DNA of 64,000 bases from 2-12-FULL-60-19 sp041483675 (GTDB taxonomy: Bacteria; Desulfobacterota; Binatia; UBA9968). The translations under genes and the position numbers were made by a program. Positions 1 to 7,993 of the stretch are shown piece by piece; position 1 is the stretch's first letter, and every line of letters starts with the position of its first letter. Under the pieces are notes generated by a model. That model ran no database searches, was not told where the DNA came from, and saw only the letters and a program-made list of their open reading frames with translations. Location of the stretch: the NCBI GenBank assembly GCA_041483675.1, contig JBGPGE010000004.1, positions 1-64,000 of the forward strand, read 5' to 3'.

Positions 1-135
1 CCGGAGATGCCGTGGTACGGCTACTCGCTGGGGCAATGGGACGAAGAGCTGGACGAAGAGGCGCGCCTCGCGGTCCAGGGGCGCCACTATGAAACGGGCG
101 AGAAGCTGGCGAAGCTCAGGATGAAGGCTAAATAG
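1..135 (+). CDS. C-terminal fragment, possible UbiD-family decarboxylase
   Basis: The window opens inside a plus-strand reading frame that ends at TAG 133-135 and gives 44 residues. It is rich in acidic and basic residues, with the run YSLGQWDEEL followed by a helix ending GEKLAKLR. C-terminal tails of UbiD-like decarboxylases (prFMN enzymes acting on aromatic or unsaturated acids) often have a comparable tryptophan plus charged helix, and that is the only ground for the name. The catalytic domain lies outside the window, so the identity is tentative. An octad-phased inverted repeat begins 18 bases after the stop. Confidence 0.35.
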   Translation, partial: PEMPWYGYSLGQWDEELDEEARLAVQGRHYETGEKLAKLRMKAK

Positions 136-152
136 GCCGGGGAAGCCCGGAG

Positions 153-225
153 TACTGGAGTGATGGAGTTATGGAGTCCTGGACTTAAAACCCAGTACTC
201 CAATACTCGCGTACTCCAACGCTCC
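153..225. repeat. octad-phased inverted repeat array
   Basis: Four consecutive 8-nt units (TACTGGAG, TGATGGAG, TTATGGAG, TCCTGGAC; 153-184) face four 8-nt units on the other side (CCAGTACT, CCAATACT, CGCGTACT, CCAACGCT; 192-223). The two arms are imperfect reverse complements separated by an AT-rich loop, so a long hairpin can form. It sits between two convergent genes, where it may act as a bidirectional terminator. The phase is 8 nt here but 7 nt at the other loci in the window. Confidence 0.7.
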
Positions 226-235
226 ATTTCGCTCG

Positions 236-1174
236 CTACCTCATCTCGTTCCACAGCTCTTCCATATAATCCCGGAGCGCCGCTTTGAGCGGAAACTGCG
301 GGACGTAACCCAGTTCGGCTTTGGAGCGGCTCAAGTCGAGCGGCTGGTCTTCATCGTCGTCGCCTTCGCTGGTGACTTTCACCTCCACTTTGGGGTTCAA
401 CTCGCGCGCGACCTGGGCGAGGTCGGCGGCGCGGGTGACGACGCCGCTGCCGGCGTTGTAGATCCGCTGCTTCAAGTTCTGCGCTTTGCAGGCCAACTCA
501 AGCGCCAGCGCGACGTCCTTCGCATAGACATATTCGTTGGAAAAGTAGAGCTTCGCATCGATCGTGAACGGCGCGCCTTTGATCACGTTCAACGCGAAGT
601 CGCGCACTACCTTACCGACCGTCGAGCCGCCGACGTAATGGCCGCGGCCGAAGACTCCGGCGGGGCGGACAATCACGCTATCCAAATTGTACTGGTACGT
701 ATAAGCATGGAGCAATTGCTCGGAACAGACTTTTGTGGTGGTGTAGAGATTGTGGCCGCCGATAGGCGCGTCCTCCGTGACGGGGCCAGGCTTGATCTTC
801 TCCCGATCGTAGACCCCAAACGTGCTGACGAAGACCACGCGTCGTAAACCGAGCAGCCGCGCCGCTTCGAGCACGTGGATCGTCGCCAGAATATTGTTCG
901 TAGCGCCGGTGTAGGAATTCTCCGCGACTCTTTTGCCGATCAGACCGGCGGTGTGCACGACCGTATCCACGTTGGACTGCTTGAGGGCGCTTAGAAAAGC
1001 CGGCAGGTCGCGCATGTCGGCGGCGACGATCTCCGCGCGGTTCTTCCCGACGATCTTCTCGATGTAATCTCTGTTGGGGGATAGGTCGTACAGCGCGACG
1101 CGATCTCCGCCGTCGGCCAGCCGTTTCGCCAGGTGGCAGCCGATCAGGCCGGCGCCCGTGATTAGAACGTTCAT
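236..1174 (-). CDS. NAD-dependent epimerase/dehydratase (extended SDR)
   Basis: A 312-residue extended short-chain dehydrogenase of the nucleotide-sugar epimerase type. The NAD-binding Rossmann signature is at residues 7-12 (GAGLIG), Asp30 ends beta-2 as expected for NAD preference, and the catalytic pair is Tyr144-x3-Lys148 (YTTTK) after Ser117/Thr118. Length and architecture match UDP-sugar 4-epimerases and related reductases. The substrate cannot be read from sequence. A GGAGG ribosome binding site lies 8 nt before the ATG. The gene is divergent from the solute-binding protein gene at 1313 and separated from it by 138 bases that must hold both promoters. Confidence 0.85.
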   Translation of the reverse strand: MNVLITGAGLIGCHLAKRLADGGDRVALYDLSPNRDYIEKIVGKNRAEIVAADMRDLPAFLSALKQSNVDTVVHTAGLIGKRVAENSYTGATNNILATIHVLEAARLLGLRRVVFVSTFGVYDREKIKPGPVTEDAPIGGHNLYTTTKVCSEQLLHAYTYQYNLDSVIVRPAGVFGRGHYVGGSTVGKVVRDFALNVIKGAPFTIDAKLYFSNEYVYAKDVALALELACKAQNLKQRIYNAGSGVVTRAADLAQVARELNPKVEVKVTSEGDDDEDQPLDLSRSKAELGYVPQFPLKAALRDYMEELWNEMR

Positions 1175-1312
1175 TGCGGGTCCTCCTTTTGGTAAACCTT
1201 CGGCGTCAACTTAGGCGATGGAAACGCCCCTGTCAATCGAACTATTTCGCTTGCCTTTCTCCCGGCTAAAGGTTAACTTCTACGCGCTTTCGGCAAGGAA
1301 AGGAGTACCACC

Positions 1313-2323
1313 ATGCGCATCTCCACCCATAGATATTTGTCGGCTGCGATGCTTGCGGGCTTCGCCATAGCTGCGATGGCGGTTCAGGTTACGGTCGCCG
1401 AGGCTCAAGGCATCAAGATCAAAATCGGCAGGACGACCGGCGGCAGCGGCTTCCATATTCCTTCTTACGTCGCGATGGAGAGGGGGCAGTTCAAAGCGGA
1501 GGGGATCGACGCGTCGTTTATCGCGTCCACGGCAGGCGTGCTCGTCAGGGCCGCGATCGCCAAGGAGATCGAGTTCGTGCCCGTGCCGGGCGCGGGGGCG
1601 GAGGCGATGCTGCGCGGCGCGCCGCTGGTATTTTTCGCCGGTGAATCTTTGATCTCGCAGTGGACCATTACGACCACTCCGGACATAAAAAGAGTGGAGG
1701 ATCTCAAAGGGAAGACTTTAGGGCTCGGCAGGCCCGGCTCCGCCGACTACAGCGAGGTGGTTATCGTACTCAGCAAGTTCTTCAAGATGGAGCCCGGCAA
1801 AGACTACAAGGTTATCAGCTTTACGGGCGAGCCGGACCGGATCGCGGCAATGATCAACCGCTCGGTCCAAGGCGGGGTGCTCTCGTTTCCCCATGCGGCG
1901 CGGGCCGAAGGCGAGGGGATGAAGATCCTTCTGAGGACCGGAGATCATCTTCCGAGATTGGGGGGGACCTTCCTCACGCACAAGGATCTGATCAAGGAGA
2001 AGCCGGACGTCGTCAAGCGGGCGATCCGCGCGATCGCCAAGGCGACGGACTACATCAGGACCAACAAAAAGGGAACGGTCGAGGTCATCCAGAAATTTTT
2101 TCAGATCGACAACGTTAAAATCGCCGAGAGCATCTACCAACAGGTGTACGACAAGTACTCGCCGGAGATCCCGCCGGATCTGCTCCGCGATCTGTTCGAA
2201 TCGAGGATGACGCCGGAGTTGGGCTGGCCCGCGGGAAAGCCGGTGCCGGATATCGAGCAGTTTGTCGCGCGCGACTTCTTAAGCGGAACGCTCAAAGAGA
2301 TGGGGTGGAAGGCCGCGAAGTAG
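1313..2323 (+). CDS. ABC transporter substrate-binding protein (NMT1/SsuA-like)
   Basis: A 336-residue periplasmic binding protein with a Sec signal peptide (hydrophobic segment about 14-28, cleavage near AEA-Q31). The body has the NMT1/THI5-like pattern of sulfonate, nitrate and pyrimidine-precursor importers: an early 'ERGQFKAEGI' region, then a 'RVEDLKGKTLGLG' hinge motif near residue 130, then a C-terminal helical lobe. The ligand is unknown. A strong AAGGAAAGGAG ribosome binding site precedes the ATG. The probable partner permease/ATPase operon (2490-4838) is on the opposite strand and convergent, which is unusual because SBP genes normally share the operon. A palindromic repeat lies between the two units. 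Confidence 0.85.
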   Translation: MRISTHRYLSAAMLAGFAIAAMAVQVTVAEAQGIKIKIGRTTGGSGFHIPSYVAMERGQFKAEGIDASFIASTAGVLVRAAIAKEIEFVPVPGAGAEAMLRGAPLVFFAGESLISQWTITTTPDIKRVEDLKGKTLGLGRPGSADYSEVVIVLSKFFKMEPGKDYKVISFTGEPDRIAAMINRSVQGGVLSFPHAARAEGEGMKILLRTGDHLPRLGGTFLTHKDLIKEKPDVVKRAIRAIAKATDYIRTNKKGTVEVIQKFFQIDNVKIAESIYQQVYDKYSPEIPPDLLRDLFESRMTPELGWPAGKPVPDIEQFVARDFLSGTLKEMGWKAAK

Positions 2324-2353
2324 AATCCAGGAAAGTCGTGGAATATCCACTTG

Positions 2354-2445
2354 CGTCATTCCGGCCAACCCCCGCGAAAGCGGGGGGCGAGCCGGAATCC
2401 AGGGAAATCAGATGCTTCTGGATGCCCGCTTTCGCGGGCATGACG
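2354..2445. repeat. REP-like palindromic element (CGTCATTCC family)
   Basis: A 92-base intergenic element with outer inverted ends CGTCATTCC and GGCATGACG. Two inner hairpins are built on CCCCGCGAAAGCGGGG and CCCGCTTTCGCGGG, each followed or preceded by the GGAATCCAG/CTGGATGCC motif. The same family recurs at 29969 and 36025, where a second palindrome has been inserted. It fills the junction between two convergent genes and could serve as a transcription terminator. Such GCGAAAGC palindromes are widespread REP-type elements. Confidence 0.75.
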
Positions 2446-2489
2446 AACGGGGACAGGGGATTTCTTTTGCAAAGTTCCAGGACAGTCCG

Positions 2490-3272
2490 TTAGAAAGTCT
2501 TCGCCGTCTCCGGGCGCCAGTGGCTGAGGTTCGACTCGATTTTCTTGACCGAGAGGGTCAGGAGCGTCGAGAGCGCCATGAAGATGAAGACGCCGACGAA
2601 GACCACGTCTACTTTGTAATTGGTCGCCGCCGAAGCGATCATGAATCCCAAGCCCTTGCTCGCGCCGAAAAACTCGCCCACCACGACTCCAAGAATCGCC
2701 CGGCCGATCGCCAGCCGTAGCCCCGCGATGATGTAAGGAACCGAATTCGGCAGCACCACGACCCGGATCACCTGCCACTCGCTCGCGCCGAACGAGCGCA
2801 CCATGTTGACCAGCACGCGGTCGACGTTTTTCACGCCGACGTAGGTATTGACCAGCAGGGGAAAGGTCGCGCCGGCAAAGACGATCATGATCTTCGACCA
2901 GATGCCGATGCCGAACCAGAGGATCAACAGCGGCAGCCAAACCAGGCGCGGCGTGGCGTTGAAAGCGGTGACGTAGGGATCGAGCAGCGCTTCCAAGGTC
3001 CTTGATCTTCCCATCGCCATTCCGAACGGCAGGCCGACTACGATTGCCAGGCCGAGTCCGACGAGAAACGCGACGGCGCTGACGGAGAAATGCTCCTGGA
3101 TCTGTCCGTCGGCGAGGAGTTGGAAAAACGCCGCCGCGATCTTGGACGGCGTCGTGAAAAAGAGCGCGAGCCCGCGCGGGAGCGTTGTCAGCCACGGAAC
3201 GGCTTCCCAGAGGAGCAACAGAAGAGCGATGAAGCCGCCGCCCAGCAGGAGAGGCTCGTGCTCTTGCTTCAT
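2490..3272 (-). CDS. ABC transporter permease (SsuC/TauC-like)
   Basis: A 260-residue inner-membrane permease of the BPD_transp_1 family with about six membrane segments. The cytoplasmic EAA loop is recognisable (RSFGASEWQVIRVVVLP, roughly residues 150-167), where the ATPase docks. I take the start as ATG at 3272, not the in-frame ATG at 3296. Its first base is the last base of the upstream stop (TGATG), and a GGAGGAGG ribosome binding site sits just before it. It is the last gene of a three-gene operon with permease 3272-4057 and ATPase 4041-4838, which implies a heterodimeric channel and translational coupling. Confidence 0.87.
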   Translation of the reverse strand: MKQEHEPLLLGGGFIALLLLLWEAVPWLTTLPRGLALFFTTPSKIAAAFFQLLADGQIQEHFSVSAVAFLVGLGLAIVVGLPFGMAMGRSRTLEALLDPYVTAFNATPRLVWLPLLILWFGIGIWSKIMIVFAGATFPLLVNTYVGVKNVDRVLVNMVRSFGASEWQVIRVVVLPNSVPYIIAGLRLAIGRAILGVVVGEFFGASKGLGFMIASAATNYKVDVVFVGVFIFMALSTLLTLSVKKIESNLSHWRPETAKTF

Positions 3273-4057
3273 CAGACCTCCTCCCCCCGGCGCCACGGCG
3301 CGATCACGCCCTCCAATTTCCGCATGATCTCCGTCAGAATCACCGCCGCGAGAGACATCACGATGATGCCGACGAACATCTCCGGCAGCCTGTAGGTGTC
3401 GCCGAACTTGGAGATCGCGAAACCGATCCCCTCCGAGGCGGCGTAGTACTCTCCGACGATGATGCCGACCAGCGCGCGGCCGATCGCCAACCTGGCCGCG
3501 GCGACGATGTAAGGCAGCGTGCCGGGCAGGATGACTTTAAGATAGAGATCGCGCTCCTTGCCGCCGAAGGAGCGCACGACGTTGATCAGCAGGGGATCGG
3601 CGGACTTCACGCCCGCAAACGCGTTGAAGATAAATGGGAAGACGGAGAGGAGAAACACCAGGACGATTTTCGCGAAGAGCCCCACGCCGAACACGACGAT
3701 AATCAGCGGGGCCAGGGCGACGAGCGGGCTGGCGTACATCGCCGTCAAGAACGGATCCAGCGTGTATTCCACCCGGCGCCGCCAGCCCATGACGAGACCG
3801 AGAGGAATGCCGACGATCACCGCGAGGAGCAGCCCCCAGAAAAACGCTTTGCTGCTCACGGCGAGATCGTGAAGCAGGCTGCCGGTGAGAATCTGCTCTT
3901 CGAACGCCACGGCGATCAACGACGGCTTGGTGAAGAAAAATGGATCTACGGGAATGACGTAGGTGAGGCACAGCTCCCACGCCCCGATCAGGCCGACCAG
4001 GGAAAGCAGGCCGAGGATCGCCCTCCGATGCTCGTAATATTTATCTCGCAGGGCCAT
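3272..4057 (-). CDS. ABC transporter permease (SsuC/TauC-like)
   Basis: A 261-residue membrane permease, second half of the presumed heterodimeric channel. It carries the BPD_transp_1 fold with about six hydrophobic helices and an EAA loop (RSFGGKERDLYLKVILP). The reading frame extends upstream to 4147, but ATG 4057 (MALRDKYYEH) is preferred because AGGAG lies 6 nt before it and the extension has low complexity. It overlaps the end of the ATPase gene by 17 bases and shares one base with the next permease. The tight overlaps indicate coupled translation of a single transporter. Confidence 0.87.
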   Translation of the reverse strand: MALRDKYYEHRRAILGLLSLVGLIGAWELCLTYVIPVDPFFFTKPSLIAVAFEEQILTGSLLHDLAVSSKAFFWGLLLAVIVGIPLGLVMGWRRRVEYTLDPFLTAMYASPLVALAPLIIVVFGVGLFAKIVLVFLLSVFPFIFNAFAGVKSADPLLINVVRSFGGKERDLYLKVILPGTLPYIVAAARLAIGRALVGIIVGEYYAASEGIGFAISKFGDTYRLPEMFVGIIVMSLAAVILTEIMRKLEGVIAPWRRGEEV

Positions 4058-4838
4058 CGCCGACTCCTGTGGCGGAGAGTTCCTCCTTGAGAGTATTCCA
4101 GATCGCGGATTTGATCTCGTTGAATCCCGGAGAGAGTCGCATCTCATAATCCCGCGGCCTTGGCAGATGAATCTTCAGAATGTCTTTAGTTCTGCCCGGC
4201 CTGGCGCTCATGACGATGACGCGATCCGAGAGATAGGCCGCCTCTTCGATGCTGTGGGTGACGAAGATGACGGTCTTCCGCGTCCGCTCCCAGACGTGAA
4301 GCAGCTCGGTCTGCATCAGGTCCCGCGTCTGCGCGTCGAGCGCGGCGAAAGGCTCATCCATCAGCAAGACCTGCGGATCGGTCGCCAGCGCCCGCGCCAG
4401 GCCGACGCGCTGCTTCATCCCGCCGGAAAGCTCGTGCGGATAGTGCGACTCAAAGCCGGCCAGCCCCGTCATCTGGATCAGCTCCATTGCCCGGCTCCGT
4501 CTCGCTGCGACGGCCACGCCTTTTAGCTCCAGGCCCAGCTCGACGTTCGCGAGCACCGTCCGCCACGGCAGCAGCCCGAACTCCTGGAAAACCATCGCCC
4601 GCTCCTGGCCGGGACCGGTAATATTGGTTCCATTCAGGCGCATCTCGCCGGAATCGGGCTTGACCAATCCGAGGAGAATGTTCAAAAAAGTGCTCTTGCC
4701 GCAGCCCGACGGCCCCACGATGCTGACGAATTCTCCCGCGGCGACTTCGAGCGAGAATTCTTTGAGAGCCGTGACCGGCTCGCGGTTTTTGGATGTAAAA
4801 GTAAGAGTGACGTTAGTCGCCTGAATGCAGGGGGTCAT
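4041..4838 (-). CDS. ABC transporter ATP-binding protein (SsuB/TauB-like)
   Basis: A 265-residue ATPase that powers the importer encoded by the two downstream permeases. Walker A is at residues 42-50 (GPSGCGKST), followed by a Q-loop (VFQEFGLLPW), the ABC signature LSGGMKQR and Walker B VLLMDEPFAALD with the D-loop and switch histidine (FVTHSIEEA). The profile is that of the nitrate/sulfonate/taurine import family. It is the first gene of the minus-strand operon. The 180 bases upstream contain a perfect heptamer array. Confidence 0.92.
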   Translation of the reverse strand: MTPCIQATNVTLTFTSKNREPVTALKEFSLEVAAGEFVSIVGPSGCGKSTFLNILLGLVKPDSGEMRLNGTNITGPGQERAMVFQEFGLLPWRTVLANVELGLELKGVAVAARRSRAMELIQMTGLAGFESHYPHELSGGMKQRVGLARALATDPQVLLMDEPFAALDAQTRDLMQTELLHVWERTRKTVIFVTHSIEEAAYLSDRVIVMSARPGRTKDILKIHLPRPRDYEMRLSPGFNEIKSAIWNTLKEELSATGVGDGPAR

Positions 4839-4893
4839 TTAGAGGCGTAGTGTAACGTTTTTGGGGTTTGAGTTACAACAGGCTATAGTTAGC

Positions 4894-4941
4894 CAGAAGG
4901 CAGAAGGCAGAAGGCAGAAGGCAGAAGGCAGAAGGCAGAAG
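4894..4941. repeat. perfect heptamer tandem repeat (CAGAAGG)
   Basis: Six identical copies of CAGAAGG run from 4894 to 4935, followed by a partial seventh copy to 4941. There is no divergence between units, so the array is young or kept homogeneous. It lies between the divergent ABC ATPase gene (start 4838) and the end of the HTH-repeat gene (5022). Unlike most other arrays in the window it has no facing arm. Comparable heptanucleotide tandem repeats are known from heterocystous cyanobacteria. Confidence 0.95.
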
Positions 4942-5021
4942 AGTTTCTATGCTACGGGATTCTCAGTGAGCCGGCGGTACCCGCCATCGAAATTCCAAGG
5001 TAACAACCTGAATGAATGCGA

Positions 5022-5858
5022 TCAGGTCGAGCCTGGACCCAGTCTTCGAGATTTGGCCGGCCAGCGTTCCAACGGAGGAACGCCGAGTTCCCGGCGTAGT
5101 CTTTTGACGGTTTCGGTGGATACCCGATACCGACGGGTGATCGTCCGTATCGGCAGCGATAGAATTGGCCGCAGTGTAGGAGTGGCTATGACCGGCCGCG
5201 TGTCAACACAAGGCGGGATACCGCGCTTTCGCCGCTCCCTTGCCACGCTTTCCCGCTTCATTCCGTATCTCTCCGCGATCTCCCAGTCGGTCGCCTTGCC
5301 AAGCAGCGATACCATCTCTTTTGTCCATGAAATGCGTCTATAGTGATAGAAGCTCGGAATGCCCAACCGCGTGCGCTGGCGCGCAACCACTCCTCCGATT
5401 GTTCCGAAGCGCTCGGCAATCTTGCGATCGGAATCGGTGCCCAACAAAGCGATCTTTCTTTTTGTCCAGTTAAAGGCGCGCGGCTGGCGTTGCTCGGGGA
5501 CGTCGCCATGCGGCGGGATGCCCAGCCGTCGCCGCTTGTGCATGACCAAGTACTTCGGCAGCCCAAGTTTCTCCGCGACTCTTGCATCGAAATCCGCGCC
5601 CAAAAGTAGAATCATCTCGGCGGTCCACTGAACCGGCGGACGGTGAGGCGAAGAAGGGTCAATTTTCCGTCGGCGCCTCTCATCTCGGACCGCATCCAGG
5701 CTCACGCCCATTTTTCGCGCCAATTGACCATCCGGAATCCGTCCCAGAAGCTTCAGGAATCTGGCCGGCCACCGCAGTTGAAGAGGGTGGTGCGAGTCAC
5801 GTTGGATTTCAGCCGGTTGGATTGTCTTGAGTCTTTCGGGAGAATTTTTCCGGAGCAT
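5022..5858 (-). CDS. protein of tandem helix-turn-helix-like repeats
   Basis: A 278-residue basic protein made of four clear repeats and one worn repeat of about 40 residues: 30-68, 78-116, 131-168, 178-216 and about 229-262. The shared pattern is W-(T)-x6-LLG-x3-D-x2-IA-x2-(L/F/Y)G-x6-V-x3-R-x-(R)LGIP. The central part, D-x2-(I/L)A-x2-G-x6-V, resembles an HTH recognition unit ending in an arginine-rich helix. I recognise no catalytic domain. Linkers between units are proline- and arginine-rich. A modular DNA- or RNA-binding role is inferred from the fold pattern only. No obvious operon partner is present. Confidence 0.65.
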   Translation of the reverse strand: MLRKNSPERLKTIQPAEIQRDSHHPLQLRWPARFLKLLGRIPDGQLARKMGVSLDAVRDERRRRKIDPSSPHRPPVQWTAEMILLLGADFDARVAEKLGLPKYLVMHKRRRLGIPPHGDVPEQRQPRAFNWTKRKIALLGTDSDRKIAERFGTIGGVVARQRTRLGIPSFYHYRRISWTKEMVSLLGKATDWEIAERYGMKRESVARERRKRGIPPCVDTRPVIATPTLRPILSLPIRTITRRYRVSTETVKRLRRELGVPPLERWPAKSRRLGPGST

Positions 5859-5883
5859 TGAGCCACCTCAGCGATAATACCCG

Positions 5884-5945
5884 TTATCCTCCGGTTTTCT
5901 CCGCGAGGCGTCTCGCCACGGTGATAAAGCCGGTGTGGGCGATCA
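5884..5945 (-). pseudogene. duplicated 3' tail of trmI
   Basis: On the minus strand this stretch reads IAHTGFITVARRLAEKTGG then stop, nearly identical to the last residues of trmI (AHTGFITVARRLAEKAGG, 6522-6583). Over 60 aligned bases (5886-5945 against 6524-6583) I count six mismatches. The copy has no start and no upstream domain. It lies just downstream of the SnoaL-like lipoprotein gene, so that gene is bracketed by the real trmI end and this copy. Confidence 0.8.
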
Positions 5946-5964
5946 GGCTGTTCGACGGCAATCG

Positions 5965-6456
5965 TCATTTCTCCAGATAGGGGAGTAGATCCGTGTGGTG
6001 TCCGATCATTTTCCACTTTCCGTTTTCTTTGCGGAATACGTTGGTGGCTCGGATGGACAGCTCCTGGCGCTCTCCTTTTGCATTGGTATTCTCTCCCTTC
6101 TCGTAATTGTGCGTGACGGCGATATCGCGGCCTACCGTAACGCGCATATCGACAGCTTCCACCTTGCCTCCGAGCTTCAAGGCGGCCTGCGCCTCCCAAT
6201 TTTCCAGCACCTGCTTCCAACCGACCTGGAATCCTCCCCCGGGGCCCATGTAGGTGACATCGTCTGCGTGCGACCAGACCTCCTTCATCGGCTCCAGGTC
6301 GCCCGTAAACATGCTGTTCAACGCGGCATAAAACTGCGCCACCGCGCTCATAAGGGCTTTTCCGTCGTCCTCCGACGCTGGCTTAGACTTGGCGCAAGAA
6401 AAACTCACAAGCGCCCATAGGATCAGTGAGATCGAAACCGTCCTTTTCCCCTTCAT
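5965..6456 (-). CDS. SnoaL/DUF4440-like exported protein
   Basis: A 163-residue protein with a hydrophobic N-terminus ending in Cys21 (FSCAKS), which may be a lipoprotein anchor, although the -3 position is not ideal. The mature part has the cone-shaped NTF2/SnoaL pattern: an N-terminal helix (AQFYAALNSMFTGDL), a 'W..ADDVTYMGPGGG' turn, and strands ending in 'ATNVFRKENGKWKMIGHHTD'. These folds bind small ligands or act as isomerases or hydrolases, and no substrate can be assigned. A GGGAGG ribosome binding site lies 8 nt before the ATG. It follows trmI on the same strand and is flanked by a duplicated trmI tail. Confidence 0.8.
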   Translation of the reverse strand: MKGKRTVSISLILWALVSFSCAKSKPASEDDGKALMSAVAQFYAALNSMFTGDLEPMKEVWSHADDVTYMGPGGGFQVGWKQVLENWEAQAALKLGGKVEAVDMRVTVGRDIAVTHNYEKGENTNAKGERQELSIRATNVFRKENGKWKMIGHHTDLLPYLEK

Positions 6457-6521
6457 CGTGATACCTCCCTGGTTCTCGTTATCAGGCGCCGTTCGCTCCC
6501 GCCGAAAGCTGAAGGCGTCCT

Positions 6522-7319
6522 CTATCCTCCAGCTTTTTCCGCGAGACGTCTCGCCACGGTGATGAAGCCGGTGTGGGCGACCATGCGGTGCTCGGGGCGG
6601 ACGCTCAAGCCCTTGACGTGCCAGAAGCGTTGCAGGGTTTCCATCGTCTCGACGCAGGCGAAGCCGCCGTGGTCTCTCAGGGACTCCACCGTGGTCTTTA
6701 TCTGCAGGACGGTCGGGACGTAGCTGAGCACGATTCCGCCGGGGCGGAGCGCATTCCAGGCGCGCTCCGTCACCTGCCAGGGCTCGGGCAAGTCGAGGAT
6801 GATTCGATCCAGGTCGCTCTCTTCAAGAGACTGCGCGACGTCGCCGAGCTTGAGCGTCCAGTGGCCCGCCGGGCCGAAGAATCGGGCGACGTTTTCCCGC
6901 GCCATGTGGGCGAAGTCGTCGCGCAGCTCGTAGGAGATGAGATGGCCCATCGGCCCCAGGGCGCGGAGCAGAGCGATCGTCAACGCCCCCGCGCCGACGC
7001 CGGCTTCGACCACCCGCGCGCCGGGAAAGATATCGGCCCACACGAGAATCTGGCCGATGTCTTTGGGATAGATGACCTGCGCCTGGCGCGGCAGGTTGGG
7101 AACGAGCTGCGTGAGCGTGGGGCGAAGGACCAGGAAAAGATCGCCCAGCGACGAGCGCACGAAAAAGCCCTCTTCTTTGCCGAGAAGGTCCTCCACGGCG
7201 ATCTTGCCGCCGCGGACGGAGATGGGTTTTCCGGCCTCCAGCCGCTTGAGATATTCTCTTTGCTTGCGGTCGGAGAGGATGATCGCATCGCCTTCGCGCA
7301 ACGGTCCGGTTCGAGTCAT
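6522..7319 (-). CDS. trmI: tRNA (adenine-N1)-methyltransferase TrmI
   Basis: A 265-residue class I SAM-dependent methyltransferase that makes m1A at position 58 of the tRNA T-loop, working as a homotetramer. An N-terminal beta-rich domain (1-75) with the 'REGD..L' opening is followed by the Rossmann domain: motif I at 105-114 (EAGVGAGALT), acidic end of strand 2 near Glu131, and the DLPEP catalytic-loop motif at 176-180. Length fits bacterial TrmI. The last 19 codons are duplicated at 5884-5945. Confidence 0.9.
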   Translation of the reverse strand: MTRTGPLREGDAIILSDRKQREYLKRLEAGKPISVRGGKIAVEDLLGKEEGFFVRSSLGDLFLVLRPTLTQLVPNLPRQAQVIYPKDIGQILVWADIFPGARVVEAGVGAGALTIALLRALGPMGHLISYELRDDFAHMARENVARFFGPAGHWTLKLGDVAQSLEESDLDRIILDLPEPWQVTERAWNALRPGGIVLSYVPTVLQIKTTVESLRDHGGFACVETMETLQRFWHVKGLSVRPEHRMVAHTGFITVARRLAEKAGG

Positions 7320-7353
7320 CTGATTGCGATTCCTTTGGAAATCTCGATCGGCC

Positions 7354-7755
7354 TTACCGTTTTCGGGGCACTCTTCTTCGCCGGCCGTGCCGTCTCAGCC
7401 AGTCGGCGATCGCCTGTTCCTTGAGCCTTCCTTCCGCGATTCCCATGACGAAACTAAACTTTGAATCAAATGAAGCCTTGATGTCGTAGGCATTCAATCT
7501 CAACGTGAGGCGCATCGCCTCAAAGCCCGTGCGTTTGTTCCCATCGATGAACGGGTGGTTTTTAATGATGGAATGACCCAATGCGGCGGCTTTGCTGAAC
7601 AGGTCGGGATAGAGATCCTCGCCCCCGAACGAGGCCTGGGGCCGATAGACCGCGGACTCCAGCAATCCCTGGTCGCGCACACCCGCGCTTCCTTCACTGC
7701 GTTCCATGATCTCCTGGTGAAGGTAGAGGAGCTGTTTGGGGTAAAGATACCTCAC
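7354..7755 (-). CDS. doc: Fic/Doc family toxin (death on curing)
   Basis: A 133-residue Doc-type Fic protein. The active-site motif HPFIDGNKRTG is at residues 67-77. Doc toxins phosphorylate EF-Tu, whereas classical Fic enzymes AMPylate, and the short length and 'RDQGLLESAVYRP' N-terminus point to Doc. The start codon is GTG, and GTGA joins it to the stop of the antitoxin gene with a 4-base overlap, so translation is coupled. The C-terminal tail is unusually arginine-rich. It should be held inactive by the RHH protein encoded immediately upstream. Confidence 0.9.
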   Translation of the reverse strand: MRYLYPKQLLYLHQEIMERSEGSAGVRDQGLLESAVYRPQASFGGEDLYPDLFSKAAALGHSIIKNHPFIDGNKRTGFEAMRLTLRLNAYDIKASFDSKFSFVMGIAEGRLKEQAIADWLRRHGRRRRVPRKR

Positions 7756-7970
7756 GCCTTGGCCAAGCGCTTGAGAAGCTCTTTATCCTCGGTGAGCAGC
7801 GCATCGATCTCACGCCGAAGTTCGGCCGAGATGACATTTTCCTTCATTTCCCGCAGAACCATATCGATCCCCTTACGGACGAGGGCGGATTTTGGAATAT
7901 GCGTGGCTCGCGACACCTGGTCGAGCAGCTCGACCTGCCGCTCCTGGAGCTTCAGACTGATCGCCTTCAT
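7752..7970 (-). CDS. ribbon-helix-helix antitoxin
   Basis: A 72-residue protein whose N-terminal half follows the RHH/CopG pattern (beta strand KAISLKL, then two helices with 'IPKSALVRKGIDMVL'). RHH dimers bind operator DNA, and the C-terminal helix (about 45-72) would block the Doc active site. AGGAGG lies about 9 nt before the ATG. It is the first gene of the pair, overlapping doc by four bases, and the operator/promoter upstream (7994-8026) suggests autorepression. Confidence 0.85.
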   Translation of the reverse strand: MKAISLKLQERQVELLDQVSRATHIPKSALVRKGIDMVLREMKENVISAELRREIDALLTEDKELLKRLAKA

Positions 7971-7993
7971 TTTTCGATCAACCTCCTGTCGGC

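Noticed and set aside
4894..4941. CRISPR-like array
   Set aside because: Seven-base units without spacers; no cas genes in the window.
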